A stretch of DNA of 64,000 nt from CANKHJ01 sp035556495. Lineage in GTDB: Bacteria; Pseudomonadota; Alphaproteobacteria; Rhizobiales; Xanthobacteraceae. A program made the position numbers and the translations under genes. Positions within the stretch are counted from its first letter, which is position 1; each line of letters starts with the position of its first letter. Positions 1-8,621 of this stretch are shown one piece after another. The notes under the pieces are model-generated. The model searched no databases. It was not told the DNA's origin and saw only the letters and a program-made list of their open reading frames with translations. The stretch is from positions 1 to 64,000 of the forward strand of contig DATMEW010000123.1 in NCBI GenBank assembly GCA_035556495.1, in the 5' to 3' direction.

Positions 1-58
1 AAATTGACAGTCCCGATCCGTATGTTGAGGTGTCATTCTACTTTGGGGGAGAGTCGCG

Positions 59-781
59 ATGAATTTTCAGAAGTATACGGCGGAAGCGATCGGCACATTC
101 TGGCTGACGTTCGGCGGGTGCGGCAGCGCGGTTTTCGCAGCGGCCTTTCCGAATGTCGGCATTGGCCTGCTGGGCGTGTCCCTGGCCTTCGGCCTCACGG
201 TGGTGACGATGGCCTATGCCATCGGCCATATCTCGGGATGCCATCTCAATCCGGCGGTCACGGTCGGGCTGACGATGGGCGGCCGGTTTCCCGCCAAAGA
301 AGTGGTGCCCTATATCGTCGCGCAGGTGATCGGCGCCATCGTTGCGGCGGGCCTGATCTATGTCATCGCCAAGGGCGCGCCGAGCTTCGATCCCAACGGC
401 GGGCTTGCCGCCAACGGCTATGGCGACCACTCGCCGGGCAAATACACCCTCTATGCCGGCTTCCTGATGGAAGTGGTGATGACGATGATGTTCCTGTTCG
501 TCATCATGGGTGCGACCCATGGCAAGGCTCCGGCCGGCTTCGCGCCGCTCGCCATCGGCCTTGCGCTGACGCTGATCCATCTGGTGAGCATTCCCATCAC
601 GAACACCTCGGTGAACCCCGCGCGCAGCACCGGTCCGGCACTGTTCGCCGGCGGCGGCTGGGCCCTCGGCCAGCTCTGGCTGTTCTGGGTGGCGCCGCTG
701 ATCGGCGGTGGGCTCGGCGGCCTGCTCTATCGCTGGTTGAGCACGGAGCCCAGCGCTCCCGTGGTGGGTAATGCCCGCTAG
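59..781 (+). CDS. aqpZ: Aquaporin Z, water channel
   Basis: Inner-membrane major intrinsic protein of 240 aa that lets water cross the cytoplasmic membrane. Both NPA boxes are visible, at residues 64-66 and 186-188. Residues of the water-selective filter known from E. coli AqpZ are present: His174, Thr183 and Arg189, with a Phe near 44. This favours a water channel over a glyceroporin. Six hydrophobic segments fit the family and the length is normal. The ATG at 59 follows a GGGGGAGAG ribosome site. The gene stands alone and is closed by a strong hairpin. The assignment is secure. Confidence 0.95.
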   Translation: MNFQKYTAEAIGTFWLTFGGCGSAVFAAAFPNVGIGLLGVSLAFGLTVVTMAYAIGHISGCHLNPAVTVGLTMGGRFPAKEVVPYIVAQVIGAIVAAGLIYVIAKGAPSFDPNGGLAANGYGDHSPGKYTLYAGFLMEVVMTMMFLFVIMGATHGKAPAGFAPLAIGLALTLIHLVSIPITNTSVNPARSTGPALFAGGGWALGQLWLFWVAPLIGGGLGGLLYRWLSTEPSAPVVGNAR

Positions 782-812
782 GCTTCTGAGGGGGCGAGCG
801 CGACGAAAGCAG

Positions 813-845
813 AAGAGGCCGCCGGTATCGGCGGCCTCTTTGTTT
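813..845 (+). terminator. Rho-independent terminator after aqpZ
   Basis: An 11-bp perfect GC-rich stem (AAGAGGCCGCC paired with GGCGGCCTCTT) with a 6-nt loop, followed by TGTTTG. It lies 31 bases after the aqpZ stop and separates it from the hydroxylase genes. Confidence 0.85.
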
Positions 846-926
846 GCGGTATGGCCAGGCCGCATTTGACTTTGTGGCGTCCGGCGCTTTTTGTGGGCAG
901 GGAGAAGTGGGACGACTGGGGGGACC

Positions 927-2504
927 ATGCAGCGCATGAAAGCGGAAGACGTGATCGGTTCCGGCGGAAGACCGTTCACCGGCGCCGAATATCTCGAAAG
1001 CCTGCGTGACGGACGGGAGGTTTATATCCACGGCGAGCGCGTGAAGGATGTCACCGCCCATCCCGCTTTCCGCAACGCCGCCCGCTCCATCGCCCGGCTC
1101 TACGATACCCTGCACGACCCCGCACGACAGGCCGAGCTGACCTGCCCAACGGACACAGGTGGGGGCAGCTTTACCCACAAGTTCTTTCGCGTCGCCCGGT
1201 CCCGGGAGGATGTGGTCGGCCAGCGCGACGCGATCGCCGCCTGGGCGCGCATGAGCTACGGCTGGATGGGCCGCACGCCGGACTACAAGGCGGCACTGAT
1301 GAACACGCTGGGCGCCAACGCGCCCTATTACGAACAATTCGGCGACAATGCCCGCCGCTGGTATGCGCGCGCGCAGGAAAACGTCCTGTTCATGAACCAC
1401 GCCATCGTCAATCCGCCGGTGGATCGCGCCAAGCCGGCCGATCAGGTCAAGGACGTCTTCATCTCGATCCAGAAGGAGACCGACGCCGGCATCTATATTT
1501 CAGGCGCCAAGGTCGTCGCGACCTCGTCGGTGCTGACCCATTACAATTTCCTCGGCCAGAATGCCGCGATGCCGATCGCCGATACGGACCTTGCCGTGAT
1601 GTTCATCGCGCCGATGAACGCGCCGGGCGTGAAGCTGTTCTGCCGCACCTCCTACGAGATGACGGCGAGCGTCATGGGTTCGCCCTTCGACTATCCGCTG
1701 TCGTCGCGCTTCGACGAAAACGACGCGATCTTCGTGTTCGATAACGTCTTCATCCCGTGGGAAGACGTGCTGCTGCATCGGGACCTTGAGAAGCTCAAGA
1801 ATTTCTTTCCCCAATCCGGTTTCGTCGCCGGCTATCAGTTGCATGGCTGCACGCGGCTGGCGGTGAAGCTGGACTTCCTCGTCGGCATCATCGCCAAGGC
1901 GTTGCGCACCACCGGCGCCGATGAGTTCCGCGGCAATCAGGCGATGCTGGGCGAAATCGTCGCCTGGCGGAACCTGTTTTGGGCGCTGTCGGACGGCATG
2001 GCCATGAGCCCGACGCCTTGGCACGATGGCGCGGTGCTGCCGAACAATCAGGCCGGATCGAGCTACCGGGTCTTTGCCGGCGATGCCTATGGGCGCGTCA
2101 AGGAGATCGTGCAGAAGATCGTCGCCTCGGCGCTGATCTACCTGCCGTCCTCGGCGGAGGACCTCAAGAATCCGGAGATCGACAAGTATCTCGCGCGGTT
2201 CCTGCGCGGCTCGAACGGCATCGATCACCGCCAGCGCATCAAGATCATGAAGCTGTTGTGGGATTCGATCGGCACGGAATTCGGCGGCCGCCATGAGCTT
2301 TATGAACGCAATTACGCCGGAAACCACGAGGATATCCGCATCCAGGCCCTGTGGTCTGCGCGGGGCTCGGGGGCGCTGGACGACATGGTCGGCCTCGCCG
2401 AAGCCTGCATGGCGGATTATGACGAGAATGGCTGGGTGTCGGACGCCTGGCTCGATCCGGACGATGTCGCATATCATGGACGTGGAAAAGAGCGCGGAAA
2501 CTGA
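927..2504 (+). CDS. hpaB: 4-hydroxyphenylacetate 3-monooxygenase-type oxygenase (HpaB family)
   Basis: 525-aa FADH2-using oxygenase of the HpaB/HpaH family, which hydroxylates phenolic compounds ortho to the OH group with reduced flavin supplied by a separate reductase. The family's N-terminal, middle and C-terminal regions are all present, including an RMSYGWMGRTPDY-type conserved block and the family-typical length. The frame is open from a TTG at 891. The ATG at 927 is preferred because it follows a GGGGGGA ribosome site and the protein then starts MQRMKAED. The stop abuts the start of the flavin reductase gene, so the two form a two-component monooxygenase operon. The exact phenolic substrate cannot be told from sequence; no other homoprotocatechuate-pathway genes are nearby. 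Confidence 0.85.
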   Translation: MQRMKAEDVIGSGGRPFTGAEYLESLRDGREVYIHGERVKDVTAHPAFRNAARSIARLYDTLHDPARQAELTCPTDTGGGSFTHKFFRVARSREDVVGQRDAIAAWARMSYGWMGRTPDYKAALMNTLGANAPYYEQFGDNARRWYARAQENVLFMNHAIVNPPVDRAKPADQVKDVFISIQKETDAGIYISGAKVVATSSVLTHYNFLGQNAAMPIADTDLAVMFIAPMNAPGVKLFCRTSYEMTASVMGSPFDYPLSSRFDENDAIFVFDNVFIPWEDVLLHRDLEKLKNFFPQSGFVAGYQLHGCTRLAVKLDFLVGIIAKALRTTGADEFRGNQAMLGEIVAWRNLFWALSDGMAMSPTPWHDGAVLPNNQAGSSYRVFAGDAYGRVKEIVQKIVASALIYLPSSAEDLKNPEIDKYLARFLRGSNGIDHRQRIKIMKLLWDSIGTEFGGRHELYERNYAGNHEDIRIQALWSARGSGALDDMVGLAEACMADYDENGWVSDAWLDPDDVAYHGRGKERGN

Positions 2505-3077
2505 ATGATTCTGGAAACGAATACGATGAGCTGGATCGATCAACGGCCCGATGACGCGATGGATGGCGCATTCTCCGCCGTCGCGGCAGATCATATTCCG
2601 ACCGCGGATGCCGGCCAGTTCCGCCAGGCCATGAGCCGCCTCGGCGCCGCCGTCCATGTCATCACCACGGCAGGCCCGGCAGGGCTGACCGCCATGACGG
2701 CGACGGCGGCCTGCTCCGTCTCCGACCAGCCGCCGACGCTGCTCATCTGCGTCAACAAGCGCGCCCAGAGCGCCCCGATTTTGTCGGGGAACGGCGTTTT
2801 CTGCGTCAATACCCTTCGCTTCGGACAGGAAAGCATCGCGGATTTCTTCGCCAAGCGCGATGTCGACAAGCCCGCCATGCTCCAGGGCGCGGAGTGGGCT
2901 CCGCTGGTGACGGGAGCGCCGGTGCTGTCTTCCGCGGTGGCGGCGTTCGACTGTCGCATCACCGGCATGAAATCGGTGGGCAGCCACAATGTGATCTTCG
3001 GCGCCGTGCAGGCCGTTCATATCGGCACTGCCGGACCCTCGCTGGTCTATTACGACCGAAGCTACCGCCCGGTATAG
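2505..3077 (+). CDS. hpaC: Flavin reductase, partner of HpaB-type oxygenase
   Basis: 190-aa FMN/FAD reductase-like domain protein (HpaC/RutF type). It would use NAD(P)H to make free reduced flavin for the oxygenase encoded directly upstream. The central motif region (residues about 60-90, TAMTATAACSVS followed by PPTLLICVN) is the flavin-binding core of this family, and the C-terminus shows the usual SLVYYDRSYR ending. The first ATG starts at the base after the hpaB stop; a second in-frame ATG at 2526 with a better-spaced GGAAA is an alternative start. The N-terminal 35 residues are poorly conserved, which fits either start. Confidence 0.85.
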   Translation: MILETNTMSWIDQRPDDAMDGAFSAVAADHIPTADAGQFRQAMSRLGAAVHVITTAGPAGLTAMTATAACSVSDQPPTLLICVNKRAQSAPILSGNGVFCVNTLRFGQESIADFFAKRDVDKPAMLQGAEWAPLVTGAPVLSSAVAAFDCRITGMKSVGSHNVIFGAVQAVHIGTAGPSLVYYDRSYRPV

Positions 3078-3277
3078 GCGCTTCTCCCGGTGGTCGGAGC
3101 AATACCGCCATACCTGTTCGGAAGCTCCACCCTGCTATGATCGTTCCAGCGAGTTCCATCGGGAACGAAGGCCGCGACGGAAAGTTGTCAATTGCCGGCA
3201 GGGCGCAAGTCCCAAGGCTCCGGAGCGGGCGAGAGCGTCCACCGGATGTGGGGTAGGGTGGCTTCAAGGAGAGAGTC

Positions 3278-3430
3278 ATGGGCCAGCAGAACCAGCAAAA
3301 TCAGCAGCAGCAGAACCAGCAGAACAAGCCGGGTCAGCAGCAGCAGGGCGGCGGGCAGCAGTCCGGCCAGCAGCAGCAGCAGCAGTCCGGCCAGAAGCCC
3401 GGTCAGCAGTCGGGTCAGCAGAACCGTTGA
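3278..3430 (+). CDS. Small glutamine-rich low-complexity protein
   Basis: A 50-aa reading frame made almost wholly of Gln, Gly, Asn and Ser, starting MGQQNQQNQQ and ending SGQQNR. About half of its residues are Gln. It is too short for usual ORF lists, but the ATG at 3278 is preceded by a good AGGAGAG ribosome site and the stop is followed 20 bases later by a strong terminator, so it looks like a complete single-gene transcription unit. Nearly all Gln codons are CAG, making the DNA a degenerate CAG repeat. No function is recognised. It is predicted to be disordered and soluble. The longer overlapping frame at 3192-3482 is its out-of-phase shadow. Confidence 0.6.
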   Translation: MGQQNQQNQQQQNQQNKPGQQQQGGGQQSGQQQQQQSGQKPGQQSGQQNR

Positions 3431-3450
3431 CCGGCATCAGGCCGTCGAGG

Positions 3451-3477
3451 AAAAGCCCCGCAATGCGGGGCTTTTTT
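3451..3477 (+). terminator. Rho-independent terminator after Gln-rich gene
   Basis: AAAAGCCCCGC-AAT-GCGGGGCTTTTTT: a perfect stem with a 3-nt loop and a six-T tail, 20 bases after the small gene's stop. Confidence 0.9.
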
Positions 3478-3641
3478 CGTAAGTGCGGTGCCGCGCATCT
3501 GCCGGTCCGCCATTGGTCGTGGTTAACAGAATATTAAAAAATTAAGGTTAACAAAGGGTTTACGTTGAGGCAGCCCCGTCCGTTCTGGCTAGCATCGCGT
3601 TTGTGATGCGACTCGGTCCGGATACTTTTGGGGGCTGCGGT

Positions 3642-4199
3642 ATGATCCGGAAGCCATCTGTCGGTGAGATCAACGCCATGCTGGTGGCGGCATATTTTCT
3701 GCCGCTGTGCAGCCGTGAAGCCGTCGCTGCGCTGACCTCTCCGGTTTATGGCCTCACCGATCCCGACTTCGTGACCGTGGCGGTTTTCTATCGTCAGCTT
3801 TTCGATCTCGCGCCCGGCGGGCTGGCGCGGGTCGCCAGCGTGCTGGGCGGCATCAAGCTGGTGATGGCGGCGGGCTTCCTCGCGCTGATTATCGATGTGG
3901 TGAGGGGCATTGTCATCGGGCGGAAGGGCGACGAAGCGACGGTGAATGTCGCGCTTCTCATCGGCGCGCTGGGTCTGCTGGTCTGGTCCATTCCATTCTA
4001 TGCCGCCGGCGACGCGGCCATGATGCGGCTCATCGCGACACAGGCGCTGATGATCTCGGGCGCCGTCATCGTGGTGATGGTGCAGCGGCTGGCCATGCCG
4101 GCAGAAGACCTGTTGGAGCCCGTTCGCTTCTCGCTGGACCCGGAGCAGCGTCCGCTGCCGATGCGGCTGGACGGCGTCCCGGTTGGCCGGGCGGCCTGA
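3642..4199 (+). CDS. Integral membrane protein of unknown function
   Basis: 185-aa protein with about three to four hydrophobic segments (residues near 10-25, 60-90, 105-125 and 130-150) and a charged, proline-containing C-terminal tail. No family is recognised. The frame opens at a GTG at 3603, but the ATG at 3642 is preferred because GGGGG lies seven bases before it. The upstream region at 3525-3565 is strikingly AT-rich for this genome (two GTTAAC blocks) and probably holds the promoter. It is convergent with the reductase gene that follows. Confidence 0.65.
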   Translation: MIRKPSVGEINAMLVAAYFLPLCSREAVAALTSPVYGLTDPDFVTVAVFYRQLFDLAPGGLARVASVLGGIKLVMAAGFLALIIDVVRGIVIGRKGDEATVNVALLIGALGLLVWSIPFYAAGDAAMMRLIATQALMISGAVIVVMVQRLAMPAEDLLEPVRFSLDPEQRPLPMRLDGVPVGRAA

Positions 4200-4241
4200 C
4201 GCCGACGCGCCGCGCCTCCCGCCGGGTCCGGGATCGGCCGC

Positions 4242-5318
4242 CTATTTCGGACGCGGCTCCTTCAGGGCGATGTCCGGCCGCCAGCCATGTCCGGCGCGCA
4301 TCTGCTGCACCGCGCTGACGAGGGCTCGTGCCGCGTTGCGGACCTCCTCGAATGTCGCCTCGTCGCGATCCAGATCCTCATGGCTGGTGGCGTAAGGCTT
4401 CTTGTAGCCGATGTAACCCGAGAGCTGGGAGAGGTGGCCGGCTTCGACCAGGCCGATGTCGCTGAGCCAGGCCGCAAGGTCTGCGCGGGCGCCCTCTGCT
4501 CCTACGGCATCGCCATGGACCACCACGGAGAAGACACGTCCGGCGAGGTGGCGCGGATAGCCCCAGCCGGCGAGTTCGATGTCCTTGGCTTTGGCCGGGT
4601 CCTTGCCGTGGGTCGAGGTCGGGTCGGGATTGCCGCCATCGGCACAGACCAGCCGGTCGATCATCAGCTTGAGGGCGCTCGAACTCGTGTACCAGTTCAC
4701 CGGCGTGAGGATCATCACGCCATGGGCTGCGCTCCACATCGGGTAGATGTCGTGCATCCAGTCCTGCACCTGGCCGAGCGCATGGTTCGGATAGCAGGAG
4801 CAGGGCCAGTGGCAGAGCGGCATCGCCGTGGAGACGCAGGTTTTGCACGGATGGATATGGCGGCCGTATTCCGACGACAGACGGCTGAGATCGAGATCCT
4901 CGATGTCCCAGCCGTCCTGCCGCGCGAATATGTCCCGGGCGGCCTGCGCGAGCCGCCAGGTCTTGGAGGCTTCGCCGGGGCAGGTCTGGTTGCTGCGGCT
5001 CGCGCCGTTGACGAGAAGAATTCGGGACGGCGAGGCCGGGTTTTTCTGGGCGGCTTCGGCCTCGCGGATGCGCTCGCTCGCCTCGATCCATTCCACCGCG
5101 AGATCGTAGTCAGGATCCGCATAGCCCGGCCCGGCCTTGCGCGTCACCGGCGCCTTTCTGTATTCGGAATAGGCTTCCCAGGCCACTTCGGCGATGGCGG
5201 AGATCTCGGTTTCGAGGTTCCGGAATGCCGGGTCGTGGAAGCGAGCGCGGTAGCGGGCGATGAATTCCGTCCTGTCGAGCTGGACGCTCGGCATGTCCTT
5301 GCGGACTCTGGGTGGCAT
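4242..5318 (-). CDS. NADPH-dependent FMN reductase / flavodoxin-fold protein with N-terminal extension
   Basis: 358-aa protein. Residues about 95-300 form a flavodoxin-like NADPH-dependent FMN reductase domain: ILLVNGASRS at the phosphate-binding loop, a CKTCVSTAMPLC cysteine segment, and GVMILTPVNWYTSSSALK, which matches the family's second conserved region. About 95 N-terminal residues rich in charged helix (RARFHDPAF onward) precede it. The ATG at 5318 has a GGAGGCG ribosome site. The flavin-dependent quinone, azo or nitro reductase role is inferred from the fold; the substrate is unknown. Confidence 0.75.
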   Translation of the reverse strand: MPPRVRKDMPSVQLDRTEFIARYRARFHDPAFRNLETEISAIAEVAWEAYSEYRKAPVTRKAGPGYADPDYDLAVEWIEASERIREAEAAQKNPASPSRILLVNGASRSNQTCPGEASKTWRLAQAARDIFARQDGWDIEDLDLSRLSSEYGRHIHPCKTCVSTAMPLCHWPCSCYPNHALGQVQDWMHDIYPMWSAAHGVMILTPVNWYTSSSALKLMIDRLVCADGGNPDPTSTHGKDPAKAKDIELAGWGYPRHLAGRVFSVVVHGDAVGAEGARADLAAWLSDIGLVEAGHLSQLSGYIGYKKPYATSHEDLDRDEATFEEVRNAARALVSAVQQMRAGHGWRPDIALKEPRPK

Positions 5319-5523
5319 CGTGTCGCCTCCGCGTCGGGTTCGGAGCCGACAAGTCCCGAAATTTGAAAAGGTTCAAGACTGGGGTGCGAGGCAGCGGCCG
5401 GGCGCGGAGTGGGATCGGGCCGGCCGGGTGGAACCCAGCCTCTTCCCAGGCGCAGTTCAACCCGTTAAGCCGGGGGCGACGCGCCGGCGAACGGCGCAGG
5501 CCGATATTTGCGGAGAATTTGCG

Positions 5524-5976
5524 ATGGCGATGACGATGACGGGCGAGGTCGAGCTCCCCGCCAGCCGGGAGACGGTCTGGGCCAAGCTGAACGACCCCGA
5601 AGTCCTGAAAGCCTGCATCCCGGGCTGCGAGGAACTGAACGTGACTGCGGAAAACGAATTCCAGGCGGTCGCCACCGTGAAGGTCGGTCCCGTGAAGGCC
5701 CGTTTCAAGGGCAAGGTGAAGCTGCTCGATCTCGACCCGCCGAACGGCTACCGCATCGCCGGCGAAGGCGAGGGCGGCGTCGCCGGCTTCGCCAAGGGTG
5801 GTGCGACCGTGAAACTCGCGGAAAAGGACGGCGGCACGCTGCTGTCCTACGACGTCGAGGCGCAGATCGGCGGCAAGCTGGCGCAGATCGGCCAGCGTCT
5901 CGTCAACGGCGCTGCGAAAAAGACCGCGGACGAGTTTTTCGCCAAATTCGCCAATGCGGTGAAGGAAGGCGCCTGA
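5524..5976 (+). CDS. coxG: CoxG-like SRPBCC-family protein
   Basis: 150-aa CO dehydrogenase subunit G family (START/SRPBCC fold). It begins MAMTMTGEVELPA, followed by a DPEVLKACIPGCEEL block diagnostic of the family. In Oligotropha, CoxG is linked to membrane attachment of the molybdenum enzyme, but the homologue here lacks the hydrophobic C-terminal extension, so a soluble role is likely. The reading frame runs back to 5260. The ATG at 5524, with GGAGA seven bases upstream, is clearly the start because homology begins there. It is the first gene of the molybdenum-hydroxylase operon. Confidence 0.88.
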   Translation: MAMTMTGEVELPASRETVWAKLNDPEVLKACIPGCEELNVTAENEFQAVATVKVGPVKARFKGKVKLLDLDPPNGYRIAGEGEGGVAGFAKGGATVKLAEKDGGTLLSYDVEAQIGGKLAQIGQRLVNGAAKKTADEFFAKFANAVKEGA

Positions 5977-6154
5977 CGCCTCCCGCCAGCATCTCCGGTG
6001 CATATCTTGCCGGTAGCGGCCGGAACTTGACCGGGCAGGTGCACGCGGTCCAGATTTGAGTTATTGCAAGTTGCGTCGCCGAGCCGGAGGGCTCCGGCGG
6101 CGTTGCAGACCTGATTTTGAGGTGCGGGGAGCCGCATCCATAGGGGAGATGGCG

Positions 6155-6670
6155 ATGGTTGCTGTGTCGATGACGGTGAATGGAAAAGCCGTCAGCGCCG
6201 ATGTCGATCCGCGGACGCTGCTGGTGCAATATCTGCGCGAGCATCTGCGTCTGACAGGCACGCATATCGGCTGCGACACCTCCCAGTGCGGCGCCTGCGT
6301 GGTTCACATCAACGGCAAGGCGACCAAGTCCTGCACCAATTTCGCCTGGCAGTGGGAAGGCGCAGAGGTCACCACCATCGAGGGGCTGGCGGACCCGAAC
6401 GGCCCGCTCCACCCGATGCAGGAGGCGTTCCGCGAGAACCACGGCCTCCAGTGCGGCTACTGCACCCCCGGCATGATCATGACCGCCGTGGACATGGTGA
6501 ACCGCAAGGGTCACGATCTCGACGACAAGACCATCCGTCACGAGCTTGAAGGCAACATCTGCCGCTGCACGGGCTACCACAACATCGTCAAGGCCATCGC
6601 GGCCGGTGCGAAGGCGATGGAAAGCACGTCCGGGCAGGGGTCCGACGACAAGCTTCAGGCAGCCGAATAA
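6155..6670 (+). CDS. coxS: Molybdenum hydroxylase small [2Fe-2S] subunit (CoxS type)
   Basis: 171-aa electron-transfer subunit of a CO-dehydrogenase/xanthine-dehydrogenase-family enzyme. The N-terminal plant-ferredoxin cluster ligands are Cys40, Cys45, Cys48 and Cys60. The C-terminal four-helix domain carries Cys100, Cys103, Cys136 and Cys138 for the second cluster. All eight ligands are present, so the protein should bind both clusters. The ATG at 6155 is favoured over 6149 because GGGGAG is six bases before it and touches the other. It is followed after only 23 bases by coxM. The gene for the molybdopterin-bearing large subunit, usually adjacent, is absent. Confidence 0.9.
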   Translation: MVAVSMTVNGKAVSADVDPRTLLVQYLREHLRLTGTHIGCDTSQCGACVVHINGKATKSCTNFAWQWEGAEVTTIEGLADPNGPLHPMQEAFRENHGLQCGYCTPGMIMTAVDMVNRKGHDLDDKTIRHELEGNICRCTGYHNIVKAIAAGAKAMESTSGQGSDDKLQAAE

Positions 6671-6693
6671 GGCGCGGGCGGGAGATTTCCACC

Positions 6694-7518
6694 ATGTATG
6701 CTTTCACATTCCAGCGCCCCACCACCGTTCGCCAGGCCGTCAATCTGCTGGCCAAGAACGAGGACGCCAAGATTCTGGCCGGCGGCCATTCCCTCATTCC
6801 GGTGATGAAGCAGCGGCTCGCCGGCCCGACCATGCTGGTCGATCTGTCCAAGGTCGAAGGTATCCGGGGGATCGAGGTCGGCCCGCGCTCCGTCACCATC
6901 GGCGCGATGACCTTGCATTCGGAAGTCGCCAATTCGGCGGAGCTGAAGCAGGCGCTGCCGGCGCTGGCCGGCGTGCCCGCCGGCATCGGCGATCCGGCGG
7001 TGCGCCATCGCGGCACCATCGGCGGCTCCATCGCCAATAACGACCCGAACGCCGATTATCCGGCGGCCTGCCTCGGCCTCGGCGCGACCATCATCACCTC
7101 GCGGCGGAAAATTCCGGCGGATGAGTTCTTCCAGGGCATGTTCACCACCGCGCTGGAGCCGGACGAGATCATCACCAAGGTCCAGTTTCCGATCCCCAAG
7201 AAGGCGGCTTACGAGAAGTTCAAGCACCCGGCCTCCGGCTTCGCCCTTGTCGGCGTGTTCGTTGCGAGGCGCAGCAGCGAGGTCCGCGTCGCGGTGACGG
7301 GCGCGGGCTCGAACGGCGTGTTCCGCGTGCCGGAATTCGAGGAGGCGCTGGCGAAGCGGTTCCATGCGAAGTCCCTCGAAGGCATCGCCGTGTCGCCCGA
7401 CGAAATGAATACCGACATCCATGCCAGCGCCGAATATCGCGCCCATCTGGTGGGGGTGATGACGAAACGCGCGGTCAATGCCGCCAACGCCGGCATCGCC
7501 ATGGAAAAACAGGGCTGA
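6694..7518 (+). CDS. coxM: Molybdenum hydroxylase FAD-binding medium subunit (CoxM type)
   Basis: 274-aa flavoprotein subunit that passes electrons from the iron-sulfur subunit to its acceptor. The two FAD pyrophosphate-contact motifs typical of CoxM are present: AGGHS at residues 29-33 and TIGGS at 108-112. The C-terminal CO-dehydrogenase flavoprotein domain is complete. GGGAG precedes the ATG at 6694. It is co-directional and tightly spaced with coxS, so the two should be translated from one transcript. Confidence 0.92.
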   Translation: MYAFTFQRPTTVRQAVNLLAKNEDAKILAGGHSLIPVMKQRLAGPTMLVDLSKVEGIRGIEVGPRSVTIGAMTLHSEVANSAELKQALPALAGVPAGIGDPAVRHRGTIGGSIANNDPNADYPAACLGLGATIITSRRKIPADEFFQGMFTTALEPDEIITKVQFPIPKKAAYEKFKHPASGFALVGVFVARRSSEVRVAVTGAGSNGVFRVPEFEEALAKRFHAKSLEGIAVSPDEMNTDIHASAEYRAHLVGVMTKRAVNAANAGIAMEKQG

Positions 7519-7700
7519 GAATCAGGGCTGAGAAGCGGGGCTGAGCCGGTTTCCCCGTCCGGGAGTGGTCCTCCTCCGCGCCGGGACCTATATTGTGATT
7601 GGCCCCGATCGCAATGCCCGGCCTCCGCGCCGGGCATTTCCTTTGTCGGGCGCCGTATCCACTCCAGGCCGGAACCGCCGGCAACGGGACATTGCCATTC

Positions 7701-8621
7701 ATGACCAAGGTTGCCGCCGTGCCGGGCTCCATCGACGACACGCTGAAGCTGCTCACCGGCGCGGACTATGTCGCCGACCGCCCGCTGGCGACGGTGCTGT
7801 TTCTGGCGCTGAAGATGGGCCGTCCGCTGTTTCTCGAAGGCGAGGCCGGCGTCGGCAAGACCGAGATCGCCAAGGTGCTGTCCGCGACGCTGGGCCGGCG
7901 GCTGATCCGCCTGCAATGCTATGAGGGGCTGGATGTCAGCTCCGCCGTCTACGAATGGAACTATGCCAGCCAGATGATCGCCATCCGTCTTGCCGAAGCG
8001 GAGGGCGTGGTGGACCGGGACCGGCTGACGGGCGATATTTTCTCGGACCGGTTCCTGATCCGCCGCCCGCTTCTGGAGGCGCTCCAGCCCGACCCGGCCG
8101 GTGCGCCGGTGCTGCTGATCGACGAACTCGACCGGGCGGACGAAGCTTTCGAGGCGTTCCTCCTCGAAGTGCTTGCGGACAATCAGGTCACGATCCCCGA
8201 ACTGGGCACCGTGAAGGCGCCGGTGCCGCCCATCGTCATCATCACGTCCAACCGCACGCGCGAGATCCATGACGCGCTCAAGCGCCGCTGCCTCTATCAC
8301 TGGGTCGGCTATCCGGACGCGCATCGCGAGCTCGCCATCGTGCGCGCCAAGGTGCCGGGCATCGGTAAGCTGCTGTCCGAGCAGGTCGTTGGCTTCGTCC
8401 AGATGCTGCGGCAGGAGGACCTGTTCAAGGCTCCCGGCGTCGCCGAGACGCTGGACTGGGCAAGCGCCCTGTCCGAACTCGATGTGAAGGCGCTCGATCC
8501 CGCAAAGGTTTCGGACACGCTCGGCGTGCTGTTGAAATATCAGGACGACATCGTCCGCATCGACAGCGGCAAGGCCGCGCAGATGATCGGCGAATTGAAG
8601 TCCGAGTTAAAGAGCCGGTGA
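7701..8621 (+). CDS. coxD: MoxR-type AAA+ ATPase (CoxD)
   Basis: 306-aa AAA+ chaperone of the MoxR family, which in CO-dehydrogenase operons is required for maturation of the [CuSMoO2] active site. Walker A is GEAGVGKT at 47-54, Walker B VLLIDELDRAD at about 137-147, and sensor 1 the TSNRTRE segment. The frame is open from 7599, but homology and an upstream GGGAC support ATG 7701. Its stop overlaps the start of the VWA gene by one base (TGATG), which implies translational coupling and the usual MoxR-VWA partnership. Confidence 0.9.
   Translation: MTKVAAVPGSIDDTLKLLTGADYVADRPLATVLFLALKMGRPLFLEGEAGVGKTEIAKVLSATLGRRLIRLQCYEGLDVSSAVYEWNYASQMIAIRLAEAEGVVDRDRLTGDIFSDRFLIRRPLLEALQPDPAGAPVLLIDELDRADEAFEAFLLEVLADNQVTIPELGTVKAPVPPIVIITSNRTREIHDALKRRCLYHWVGYPDAHRELAIVRAKVPGIGKLLSEQVVGFVQMLRQEDLFKAPGVAETLDWASALSELDVKALDPAKVSDTLGVLLKYQDDIVRIDSGKAAQMIGELKSELKSR

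Noticed and set aside
4..26. TTGACA at 4-9 with TATGTT at 21-26 as the aqpZ promoter
   Set aside because: The spacing of 11 bases is too short for a sigma-70 promoter.
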